Made by a program: the position numbers and the translations under genes | NCBI GenBank assembly: GCA_963808135.1 | Contig: CAWEFA010000117.1 | Location: 1 to 15,992, forward strand | Length of the DNA stretch: 15,992 bases | From: CAWEFA01 sp963808135 | GTDB taxonomy: Bacteria; Bacteroidota; Bacteroidia; Bacteroidales; DTGW01 | Reading direction: 5' to 3' | Notes under the pieces: generated by a model | Database searches by the model: none | Told to the model about the DNA's origin: nothing | Seen by the model: only the letters and a program-made list of their open reading frames with translations | Shown here: one piece after another, positions 8,589-15,352 of the stretch | How the letters are laid out: each line of letters starts with the position of its first letter | Numbering within the stretch: the first letter of the stretch is position 1

Positions 8589-9661
8589 TGGTTTGTGAAT
8601 ATAATGGTATTGCAGGATTTGAGAAGTATCTGACTGCAACGGCTACGAACAATCCAAACAGCTCTAATACAAATTATATTGCACCGACTACACAGGCCAG
8701 CAATGTTAATTTCACTTCAATAGGCCAAACTAATTTTACAGCTAATTGGACAAGAGGAGACGGAACCAATTGCATTGTATTTATAGCTCAATCCGATAAT
8801 GGGACAGCTTTGCCTGTTGATAATATTACATATGCCGCAAATTCAGTATTTGGAAGCGGGGCGCAGATTGGTTCATCAGGCTGGTATTGCGTTTATAAAG
8901 GCATAAGCGCTTCAGTTGCCATTACAGGCCTTACCATAGGTTTGACTTATCGCGTTATGGTAATTGAATTTAATGGCACTTCATCTCATGAAAAATATTT
9001 AACCACATCAGGTGCCAATAATCCGGCCAACCAGGTACCTGATTATCAAACACCGGTTACACAAGCATCGAATATCACATTTTCATCTGTGAATTATTTA
9101 AGTTTTACTTCTTCCTGGACAAGAGGAAACGGAACAGGATGTGTTGTTTTTATGAAACAAGGGACAGATGGTTCAGCAGCGCCTGTCAACAATACTACAT
9201 ATACCGCAAATGCTGTATTTACGAATGGAACTCAAATAGGAACGAGCGGATGGTATTGTATATATAAAGGAACAGGAACCAGCATTGCCATATCAGGCCT
9301 TTCACCAAACCAAACATATAGAGTTATGGCTTGCGAGTATAATGGGATTGCCGGTTATGAAAAATATCTTACTGCAACTTCAACGAACAATCCAAATAAC
9401 CAAACAACATTAAATTATGCAGCGCCGACAACTCAAGCGAAAAATATAGTTTTTTCATCAGTAGATATAACCAGTTTTACTACAGGCTGGACAAGAGGAA
9501 ACGGAAGCCGTTGCGCGGTATTTATTATGCAAGGCAACAGCGGTTCTGCAAGTCCGGTGAATGGTACTACATACACTGCTAATACCGTTTTTGGAAGTGG
9601 TTCGCAAATAGGAACTTCGGGCTGGTATTGTGTGTATGATGGAACAGGAACATTCTGTTAG
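8588..9661 (+). CDS. Adhesin part 2: end of unit 7 to middle of unit 10
   Basis: This stretch continues the adhesin in the next frame. It opens with MVCEYNG, which in every other unit sits in the middle of a domain, so the apparent ATG at 8588 is not a genuine start. It has no signal peptide and holds units 8 and 9 complete. The frame fails at YDGTGTFC-stop, where the expected continuation is TSVSITG. The stop-free, motif-perfect frame over about 1.07 kb shows that selection acted on this reading until very recently. Confidence 0.8.
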   Translation: MVCEYNGIAGFEKYLTATATNNPNSSNTNYIAPTTQASNVNFTSIGQTNFTANWTRGDGTNCIVFIAQSDNGTALPVDNITYAANSVFGSGAQIGSSGWYCVYKGISASVAITGLTIGLTYRVMVIEFNGTSSHEKYLTTSGANNPANQVPDYQTPVTQASNITFSSVNYLSFTSSWTRGNGTGCVVFMKQGTDGSAAPVNNTTYTANAVFTNGTQIGTSGWYCIYKGTGTSIAISGLSPNQTYRVMACEYNGIAGYEKYLTATSTNNPNNQTTLNYAAPTTQAKNIVFSSVDITSFTTGWTRGNGSRCAVFIMQGNSGSASPVNGTTYTANTVFGSGSQIGTSGWYCVYDGTGTFC

Positions 9662-11897
9662 CATTACGGGTTTAACAACGGGGCTACCATATTTAGTAAT
9701 GGTATGTGAATACAACGGAATAGTGGGGTATACAGCATACAATACAAACACTTCCACTAATAATCCGAATAGCATAACACCTGATTATCAAACTCCAACT
9801 ACGCAAGCCTCAGGATTACAATTCGCAGATATTCTAAGTTCAGGATTTACTGTTTCATGGACAAGAGGTAATGGTAGTCAATGTATAGTCTTTATAAAAC
9901 TTAATGGAGCTGGGAATGCTTCACCTGTAAATAATACAACTTATACTGCAAACCCAGTTTGTGGAAATGGTTCACAGATTGGCGCAACCGGATGGTATTG
10001 TGTTTATAAAGGTTCGGGAACATCAGTATTTATAACGGGTTTGGCTTCTTTGAGCACATATCGGGTTATGGTCTGTGAATTCAATGGAATTGCAGGATTG
10101 GAAAAATATCTTACAACATCTCCCGGCGGCACAAATCCTAAAAACCAGATAACCGATGCTGCCCCACCGACTGTTCAGGCTTCTCAAATTATTTTCGGAT
10201 CAATCACCACAAGCGCTTTTGATATTAGCTGGACAAGGGGAAATGGGGCGAATTGTGCTGTTTTCGTAAAAATAGGCAGCAGTGGAAACGCCACTCCTGT
10301 GAACAATACAACATATACTGCCAATACTTCTTTTGGTTCAGGAACGCAAATAGGCGCCTCAGGATGGTACTGTGTATTTAACAGTTCGGGTAGTTCTTGT
10401 ACCGTTACAGGATTATCTTCAGGAACACAATATATTGTTATGGCATGCGAATATTTCGGCAGCCCGGGATCTGAAAAATACAATACTAATGTATCTACCA
10501 ATAATCCGAACAGCGCCATAACTGAATATAATCCACCAACCGTTCAGGCCAGTTCAATATCGTATACATCAATTCTTCAAACTTCCGCAACTGTTAACTG
10601 GATTAGAGGAAACGGCATGGATTGCGCTGTATTTATTGCACAGACTAATACCGGCACTGCAGCACCTGTCAATCATACAACCTATACGGCCAATGTACAA
10701 TTTGGTTTAGGAACACAAATTGGTTCAACCGGCTGGTATTGCATTTACAATGGATCGGGCAATTCTGTTTCAATTACCGGGCTTACTACAATAACAACAT
10801 ACCGCACAATGGTAATTGAGTACAATGGCGCTGCCGGAAGGGAAGTTTATAATACAAATAGCGCTGCTTCAAATCCACAAAACTTTACAACAATTCCAGC
10901 TACGACCACATGGAATGGTTCAGCCTGGGACAATGGGCCCCCAAATAGTAATGTTGATGCAATTATAGCTGGTAATTATGCTATAACAACGAATATAACC
11001 TGTAAATCTCTTGCTATTAATTCCCATGATTCATTAAAAGTCCAGCCGGGCAGTTCAGTAACTGTTTACGGAAATATTACCAATAACGGCGATCTTATAT
11101 TAAAATCCCCAACGGCGGATATGACTGCTTCCGGTTCATTAATAACTTATGGAAGCATTACCAATAATGGCACCATGTATGCCGAAAGGTACATTACGCC
11201 TGGCACATTAAGTCCCACTAATTATGTTTGGCATTACATGAGTTCCCCGGTTCCTAATTTTAAAGCTTCGGTTTCATTGGTAGGTGATTATTTAAACCAA
11301 TATGTTGAAAGCACTAATTTATGGCAAACTCTTACGAAAGATAGCACTATTAAAATAGATAAAGGATATATTGTAAAAACAATAAAGACTGATGGACAAG
11401 TTATCACTTTTAAAGGCACATTTAATACCGGTAATCAAAGTATAAATTTAAACAATACCGGAGCTGACGACGCACATGGCTATAACATTATTGGGAATCC
11501 TTATCCTTCGGCTATCGATTGGAATGCTCCCAGCGGGTTAACACTAACAAATATCTATGGAACAATATGGATTTGGAACCCGACAATTGATGGTTATGCA
11601 ACATGGGACGGTACAATTGGCACTAATGGAGGAAGCCAGTATATACCAGCTATGCAGGGCATCTTTATTAAGGTTAATTCAGGAAGCAGCACAGGAAACG
11701 TTACTATTACAAACGCAGCTCGGGTTAATAGCAATCAAATTTATTTGAAAAGCGCCCGTTCGCTTCCCGAACATATTCGTTTAAGGGCAACAAGCAATAA
11801 CCATAACGACGAAGTTGTAATATACAAGGCTTCAGGAACGAATGGGTCGTATAAGCTTTTCAGTATAGATTCTTCTGTTCCCAGGTTTATGCATTGA
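9630..11897 (+). CDS. Adhesin part 3: rest of unit 10, units 11-13 and C-terminal region
   Basis: The adhesin returns to its first frame after the extra T. The true coding segment starts around 9653; the ATG at 9630 is accidental. After units 11-13 the repeats end at TTIPA, and a region follows with TWNGSAWDNGPP, a CKSLAIN/VTVYGNITNNGDL segment, an RYITP/YVWHYMSSPV block and GNPYPSAIDW. I recall this combination from the pre-sorting region of long Bacteroidota T9SS proteins. The frame ends at SSVPRFMH-stop, where SSVPQVYALNND is expected. Confidence 0.82.
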   Translation: MCMMEQEHSVSITGLTTGLPYLVMVCEYNGIVGYTAYNTNTSTNNPNSITPDYQTPTTQASGLQFADILSSGFTVSWTRGNGSQCIVFIKLNGAGNASPVNNTTYTANPVCGNGSQIGATGWYCVYKGSGTSVFITGLASLSTYRVMVCEFNGIAGLEKYLTTSPGGTNPKNQITDAAPPTVQASQIIFGSITTSAFDISWTRGNGANCAVFVKIGSSGNATPVNNTTYTANTSFGSGTQIGASGWYCVFNSSGSSCTVTGLSSGTQYIVMACEYFGSPGSEKYNTNVSTNNPNSAITEYNPPTVQASSISYTSILQTSATVNWIRGNGMDCAVFIAQTNTGTAAPVNHTTYTANVQFGLGTQIGSTGWYCIYNGSGNSVSITGLTTITTYRTMVIEYNGAAGREVYNTNSAASNPQNFTTIPATTTWNGSAWDNGPPNSNVDAIIAGNYAITTNITCKSLAINSHDSLKVQPGSSVTVYGNITNNGDLILKSPTADMTASGSLITYGSITNNGTMYAERYITPGTLSPTNYVWHYMSSPVPNFKASVSLVGDYLNQYVESTNLWQTLTKDSTIKIDKGYIVKTIKTDGQVITFKGTFNTGNQSINLNNTGADDAHGYNIIGNPYPSAIDWNAPSGLTLTNIYGTIWIWNPTIDGYATWDGTIGTNGGSQYIPAMQGIFIKVNSGSSTGNVTITNAARVNSNQIYLKSARSLPEHIRLRATSNNHNDEVVIYKASGTNGSYKLFSIDSSVPRFMH
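9653..9654 (+). other. Frameshift site 2: one extra T
   Basis: The text reads GGAACATTCTGTTAGC. Other units have GGAACATCGGTT or GGTACTTCTGTT. Removing one T gives G-T-S-V-S-I-T-G and brings the reading back to the original frame, cancelling site 1. Confidence 0.8.
11880..11882 (+). other. Frameshift site 3: one C missing from a C run
   Basis: The text has GTTCCCAGGTT. A fourth C gives V-P-Q-V-Y-A-L, a continuation that fits the PQ-Y pattern common just before T9SS tails, and leads into the sorting-domain frame. Loss of one base from a C run is a common sequencing error. Confidence 0.8.
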
Positions 11898-12412
11898 ACA
11901 ATGATACATGTTATTCAATTTTAAAACTTAGGCCGGAATCAGCCGATACTTCAATACAATTAGGTTTCAGGTGCAGTGAGGATGGAAGGTACTCTTTAAT
12001 TGTTGATGAATTGTCTTTTGAACCACCAACAACAGTTTACCTGAAAGATAAATTGTATAACACAACAACGAAATTAATTAAAAACCAGGCTTATAATTTC
12101 TACCATAACAATTCATTTACGGAAAACAGGTTTGAGCTTGAGATTGGCAATAATCCAATGCCTGAAAATATACCATCAACTGAGAATAAATCAGTTGTAA
12201 ATGTATGGTCTTATTCTAAAAAAATATATATAGATTTGTCTTCAGAAGGTAAATGTAACGTAGAAATATTTAATTTATTAGGCATTAAAGTTTATGAGAA
12301 TTATTTAAATGGCGCTGGACTGAGCACTATTGAAATAAACAAAGAAGGTATTTATTTAGTAAGACTTAAAAATTCAGATATTAATTATACAGGTAAAGTA
12401 TTGGTTCGATAA
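11894..12412 (+). CDS. Adhesin part 4: T9SS type A C-terminal sorting domain
   Basis: This frame encodes the C-terminus of the adhesin. It begins with CYSILKLRPESADTSIQLGF and a YSLIVDELSF block, then the sorting domain: VWSYSKKIYIDL, VEIFNLLGIKVYE, GIYLVRLK and the terminal GKVLVR. This matches the Por secretion tail (T9SS type A), recognised by the type IX machinery for outer-membrane passage and then cleaved by the PorU sortase. The ATG at 11894 is internal to the real gene, and the stretch has no export signal of its own. The stop at 12410-12412 lies 32 bp before the next gene. Confidence 0.88.
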   Translation: MNNDTCYSILKLRPESADTSIQLGFRCSEDGRYSLIVDELSFEPPTTVYLKDKLYNTTTKLIKNQAYNFYHNNSFTENRFELEIGNNPMPENIPSTENKSVVNVWSYSKKIYIDLSSEGKCNVEIFNLLGIKVYENYLNGAGLSTIEINKEGIYLVRLKNSDINYTGKVLVR

Positions 12413-12444
12413 TCATAAAATTCAGATAATCTTAAAATTTTAAA

Positions 12445-12696
12445 ATGAAAAATTATATTTATAAAACAATCCTGTTTATCACTTTTATTATAACAGGTTA
12501 TTATAATTTATTGGCACAGGGCCCGCCGCCACCTCCACCGCCACCGCCACCGCCTCCGGGTGGTGGAGGCGGTGGCACTGTTACCCCGATAGATGATAAA
12601 ATATGGCTGCTTGTTATTGCAGGAGTAATATTCTTTTTATATAAATTATATAAACTCCAGGCATATAAAACCAATCCTGCTCCCGTAAAGAAATAA
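12445..12696 (+). CDS. Small exported protein with poly-Pro/poly-Gly linker and PID-type C-terminal sorting signal
   Basis: This 83-residue protein has a signal peptide (about 1-25, ending LLAQ), twelve prolines (27-38), six glycines (39-44), then TVTPIDDK, a membrane span (about 53-65) and a basic tail with KLYK and PVKK. A short motif, then a span, then basic residues at the extreme C-terminus is the architecture of exosortase substrates such as PEP-CTERM proteins. The P-I-D motif before the span resembles the PID-CTERM signals I recall from Bacteroidota. No folded domain remains between signal and linker, so the mature product would be little more than a Pro/Gly spacer. It lies 32 bp after the adhesin and 48 bp before the membrane protein that precedes the exosortase. 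Substrate status is inferred. Confidence 0.75.
   Translation: MKNYIYKTILFITFIITGYYNLLAQGPPPPPPPPPPPPGGGGGGTVTPIDDKIWLLVIAGVIFFLYKLYKLQAYKTNPAPVKK
12546..12576 (+). repeat. GC-rich inverted repeat inside the Pro/Gly coding stretch
   Basis: The arms GCCACCGCCTCC (12546-12557) and GGAGGCGGTGGC (12565-12576) are perfectly complementary over 12 bp, with a 7-nt loop. The Pro codons (CCN) and Gly codons (GGN) pair with each other. In RNA this would be a very stable hairpin in an otherwise AT-rich transcript. It may be only a by-product of the amino-acid composition. Confidence 0.75.
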
Positions 12697-12744
12697 TATT
12701 AAATTTGTATAATTAACGCATTAAAGTTTTACCTTTAAAAAGGT

Positions 12745-13551
12745 ATGAAAGAAAGCAGGAAAACTCTTTTAATATTATTTTTAAATTCATTAGCGTTTTA
12801 TATAATTTCTTATTTGTTTTTATTTCTGCCTTCCCAGTTTTTAACATATTTGGCAGCACATTCTTTTAATATTCCAACTATTTTTGATCAATACAAAGTT
12901 GCATTTCCAATTTACGATAATAATAATTTATGGACACAGGAATCAGTTGTTGCCATTTATATTGCCGCGCCAGTAGCAGTTTTCATTTTAGGCATTTTCT
13001 TTTTCAGGTATGTACGAACGCATATTATTGCAAATAAAAGTGGTTTATACTTATTTTCACTTTGGTCGTATGTCCATTGTATTAATATTTTTTTTGGAGG
13101 CTTGGCTGTCGGGATACCAATAATAAAAGGTTTTGGCTTGGTTCCGGCATGGTTATATGCCCCGTATGCCGTTTCATATAGCCTGATAATTATTTCCTTT
13201 ATAATTATAACCACCAATGGATTTTTTTTAAGAAGGGCTTTTGCTTCAATGGTTATTTCCGAATATTATCTTAGGAGTCCATATCTTTCGTTACAATTCA
13301 AAACTGCTATTGCATTTCTTCCTTGCATAATTGGCAATAGTTTATTTTTTTTATTAAAGTTTCCCGATGATACAATTTATGAACGATTGCTTCTTTTTAC
13401 AATATTTTTACAGTTTCTTTTGGTATATCCTTTCAGATATTTTCATTTTACAGTGTCCGAAAAAAATGCAAATGTCAGGTTCTCAAGATTAGCTGGTACA
13501 ATAGCAATTATATTGGTATTACTTTTAGTAATTTGGAAACTTCTGAAATAA
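12745..13551 (+). CDS. Polytopic membrane protein of unknown function, exosortase neighbour
   Basis: I do not recognise this 268-residue protein. It shows about seven hydrophobic spans (roughly 8-30, 68-90, 100-126, 138-160, 186-206, 213-232 and 248-266). A soluble loop at about 36-66 holds FPIYDNNNLWTQES. A central block carries WSYVHCINIFFGG, GFGLVPAWLY and, after the fourth span, RRAFASMVISEYYL. No HExxH, GxGD or paired-Glu protease motif was seen, so it is not an obvious intramembrane protease. It lies between the PID-tailed protein and the exosortase, only 17 bp upstream of the latter, which suggests a joint role such as an accessory of that sorting system. The 14-bp palindrome just before its start (12731-12744) could be an operator or chance. 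Confidence 0.75.
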   Translation: MKESRKTLLILFLNSLAFYIISYLFLFLPSQFLTYLAAHSFNIPTIFDQYKVAFPIYDNNNLWTQESVVAIYIAAPVAVFILGIFFFRYVRTHIIANKSGLYLFSLWSYVHCINIFFGGLAVGIPIIKGFGLVPAWLYAPYAVSYSLIIISFIIITTNGFFLRRAFASMVISEYYLRSPYLSLQFKTAIAFLPCIIGNSLFFLLKFPDDTIYERLLLFTIFLQFLLVYPFRYFHFTVSEKNANVRFSRLAGTIAIILVLLLVIWKLLK

Positions 13552-13568
13552 TCTTTTTTTTATAATTT

Positions 13569-14636
13569 ATGAATTGTTGGTTAAAAATCAAATACCTGTT
13601 TTATAATTACAGGCCTTTATCATATTACATAATTATTCTGTTGATTTTTTTTCTGTACCCGCACTCATTGGTGGATTCCTTTTTTAAAACATCATTGTTT
13701 AAATATTTTTTGCATTTATATGCTTCATTTATTTATTATTCAACGGGAATTGTAGTTAATCTTTTGCGAATAAATTTAACTGTTGCAGAAAAAATTTCAA
13801 ATTTTAATATTCAATCTGTTAGTACCGGGAACCTGTCGTTATGGTATACTTTATTATTTATTACAGGAACATTATTCCTGCAAAAAAATTACAAAATAAA
13901 ATTAACTGCTATTATTCTTGGATTGCTGTTAATTCAATTATTCAATGTTGGAAGGATATTGGTTTTAATATCTGCAAAATATTATTTTCTTTCAAACTAC
14001 CATATTTATGTAATCAATAAAACTTTCCCTTTTATACTGAATGCCGCATTTGTTATTTTAATATATTATTGGTTTAAATCAAATTACTCATTAAAAAGGT
14101 TATTTATTGAAAAGCTAAAGCTTGATAAAACATACATTAAACATTTGGTGAAAATGTTTATTATTTGCTTGTTGGTAATTCTATTTATTAATTTTATTAT
14201 TGATGCCGATTTTTTTTCACTAAAGCATTATTTGCTTACAGGGGTGCTCAAAGCTTCAGCTTATCTTTTATCTCATGCAGGTTATAATGCTGTAATTGCT
14301 AAACACCACTTTTTAAAGGGCAATAATGTATTTGTTGGAATTGGCTTCGTATGCCTCGGAATTAATCTTATATTATTATTTTCATCATTAGTAATAATTT
14401 CAGGAGGAAAAATCATTCATCAATTCCTGTTTATTATTTCAGGTATTATTATTATTTACGGGCTAAATATATTGCGGATAGTATTACTTTATATTTATCT
14501 GGCCAACCGCCAAAACATTGGTTCTTTTCATACAATCCATAATGCTTTTACTTATATTGTTTATGCAATCGTTTTCGCGCTATGGATTATTTGGTTTAAC
14601 AAATTCTGGAATAAGGGAAAGATAAACTCAAATTAA
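13569..14636 (+). CDS. Exosortase/archaeosortase-like protein, apparent tandem fusion of two cores
   Basis: This 355-residue polytopic membrane protein carries an exosortase signature in its C-terminal half: FVCLGIN with Cys262, NILRIVLL with Arg303, and HTIHNAF with His321/His324, followed by a last span ending WIIWF. Exosortases are membrane cysteine transpeptidases that cut C-terminal sorting signals. The N-terminal half aligns with the C-terminal half without gaps at an offset of 174 residues (88-170 against 262-344; about 19 of 83 identical by hand count), sharing N-x-x-R-I, LLF and a final WF. At the catalytic positions the N-half has Asn88 for Cys, keeps Arg129, and has no His at the aligned sites. 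So the second half is probably the active core and the first a degenerate copy. The target would be the PID-tailed protein two genes upstream. The Xrt subclass cannot be assigned. Confidence 0.75.
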   Translation: MNCWLKIKYLFYNYRPLSYYIIILLIFFLYPHSLVDSFFKTSLFKYFLHLYASFIYYSTGIVVNLLRINLTVAEKISNFNIQSVSTGNLSLWYTLLFITGTLFLQKNYKIKLTAIILGLLLIQLFNVGRILVLISAKYYFLSNYHIYVINKTFPFILNAAFVILIYYWFKSNYSLKRLFIEKLKLDKTYIKHLVKMFIICLLVILFINFIIDADFFSLKHYLLTGVLKASAYLLSHAGYNAVIAKHHFLKGNNVFVGIGFVCLGINLILLFSSLVIISGGKIIHQFLFIISGIIIIYGLNILRIVLLYIYLANRQNIGSFHTIHNAFTYIVYAIVFALWIIWFNKFWNKGKINSN

Positions 14637-14646
14637 TTTTGAGTTT
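14624..14646. terminator. Palindrome at the convergent junction, possible bidirectional terminator
   Basis: A perfect 9-bp stem (AAACTCAAA / TTTGAGTTT) with a 5-nt loop covers the last codons of both converging genes. The exosortase TAA (14634-14636) lies in the loop, and the minus-strand stop begins in the right arm. The stem is AT-rich and lacks a separate U-tract beyond the arm's own TTT, so termination strength is uncertain. Confidence 0.45.
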
Positions 14647-15325
14647 AAAATGCCCAGCCGAACTTTAAGAGTTCAAAGTCCAATATATATTTTTCATCGT
14701 CGTCTAATGCAAGGAAACTACCATAAAACTTGTTATTTTCCCCGATAATATATCTGCCAAAGCTTGCACTGAACCCCCAATAAAAACCTTTGTAGGAGAA
14801 TATACGACAGCCAAGCCCAAAGCCAATTCCAATCTTATCTTCACTGCCAGGTATATTAACCGACCCTGACTGAAACAAACTATTATCTCCCAGATAGCCG
14901 TTTAAATGTGCATATCTTGCAAACCCGCTTATATAAAAGCCATTTTGAGTATTGCCCAAAAAGTACCTGAAATGGCAGTCAATCGTTAGCGATCTCAAAT
15001 CCTTTGAATTATTAGGCTTACCATAATAAACTGGAAAAGCAATTTCGGCATTCCTGTTTACATTAAAAAGCGAGAAAGTACCACTGAAACTTGTAGCATC
15101 ATCTAAAATAAGCAACCTGAAAAAATTTAATTCCACGCCAAATTTTTTATTTGCAAGCGGCTCATTTCTCTGTTCCTTGTACATTTTCTTTTGAAGCTCA
15201 AAGATCGAGTCTATTTTTGCTGACATTGAAAGGCTGTCTTTTGCGCTTTTTTGTGCAATGGACAAAAATGGGCAAAAACAAACAAGAGCCAGGAATATAG
15301 TTGTAGTTGTTATAAACTTTTTCAT
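14645..15325 (-). CDS. Secreted beta-barrel-like outer membrane protein
   Basis: This 226-residue exported protein is of unknown role. The signal peptide is clear (basic MKK, a hydrophobic core, cleavage likely after SIAQ near residue 25). A short charged helix follows (about 27-60, KIDSIFELQKKMYKEQ), then alternating strands rich in Gly and aromatic residues: KFGVELNFFRLL, GFYISGFARYAHL, IGIGFGLGCRIF and FYWGFSASFGRYI. The protein ends in KFGWAF with a terminal aromatic residue, as many outer-membrane barrels do. It resembles small DUF3575-type barrels in style, but I cannot assign a family. It is transcribed towards the exosortase gene and has its own strong promoter, so it is probably a separate unit. 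Confidence 0.8.
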   Translation of the reverse strand: MKKFITTTTIFLALVCFCPFLSIAQKSAKDSLSMSAKIDSIFELQKKMYKEQRNEPLANKKFGVELNFFRLLILDDATSFSGTFSLFNVNRNAEIAFPVYYGKPNNSKDLRSLTIDCHFRYFLGNTQNGFYISGFARYAHLNGYLGDNSLFQSGSVNIPGSEDKIGIGFGLGCRIFSYKGFYWGFSASFGRYIIGENNKFYGSFLALDDDEKYILDFELLKFGWAF

Positions 15326-15352
15326 AGCATTAACTTTTTATTATTGATTATT

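Larger units (their letters stand above)
6087..10898 (+). repeat. 13 tandem Fn3-like protein repeat units, period about 369 nt
   Basis: Unit starts are 6087, 6471, 6840, 7209, 7581, 7950, 8319, 8687, 9056, 9428, 9798, 10170 and 10539; lengths are 369-372 nt except the first (384), the last (360) and units 7 and 10, which carry the indels. Each unit reads TQASNI.FS, SFTASWTRGNGS, VNNTTYTAN, GSGSQIG, SGWYCVYKGTG, VTGLT...Y.VMVCEYNG, EKYLT and TNNPNNQ, with the Trp and Tyr positions of an Fn3 domain plus an insert around the WYC motif. Unit 1 is the most divergent. Synonymous codons differ widely between units, so this is not a fresh amplification; the protein sequence is what is conserved. Confidence 0.9.
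5337..12412 (+). pseudogene. T9SS-secreted LamG/Fn3-repeat surface protein, one gene broken by three 1-nt indels
   Basis: The whole locus reads as one gene when three single-base errors are repaired: a missing A near 8580, an extra T near 9653 and a missing C near 11881. The length confirms it, since 7076 nt plus a net one base gives 2359 codons, or a 2358-residue protein. Domain order: signal peptide (about 1-23), LamG/concanavalin-like domain (about 27-243), 13 tandem Fn3-like units (251-1854), a C-terminal region containing GNPYPSAIDW, and a T9SS type A sorting domain (about 2286-2358, ending GKVLVR). Such proteins cross the outer membrane by the type IX system and are cell-surface attached or released; adhesion or glycan binding is the inferred role. 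The intact reading in all three frames argues that the breaks are recent or sequencing errors, not old decay. It heads a same-strand gene run to 14636. Confidence 0.8.

Noticed and set aside
8093..10519. Antisense frames within the repeat array (8093-8281, 9458-9775, 10184-10519)
   Set aside because: They recur because the sense repeats recur; their sequences are antisense copies of the Fn3 units and show no independent domain.
6087..10898. Recent DNA-level tandem amplification or a CRISPR-like array
   Set aside because: Units of about 370 nt differ at many synonymous positions and there are no short identical repeats with unique spacers; the conservation is at protein level.
8570..11890. 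Programmed ribosomal frameshifting as the explanation for the three frame changes
   Set aside because: No X-XXY-YYZ slippery heptamer lies at any of the three sites, the shifts differ in direction, and a protein needing three separate shifts is implausible. Indels are simpler.
12700..12707. TAAATTTG as an internal promoter before the seven-span protein
   Set aside because: The -7 consensus is so degenerate that AT-rich gaps match it often; no -33 element is present, and the short spacing favours cotranscription.
12731..12744. ACCTTTAAAAAGGT palindrome just before the start at 12745
   Set aside because: The two 6-bp arms are separated by only 2 nt, so no RNA hairpin can form, and a match this short and AT-rich can be chance; it is kept only as a note in the gene entry.
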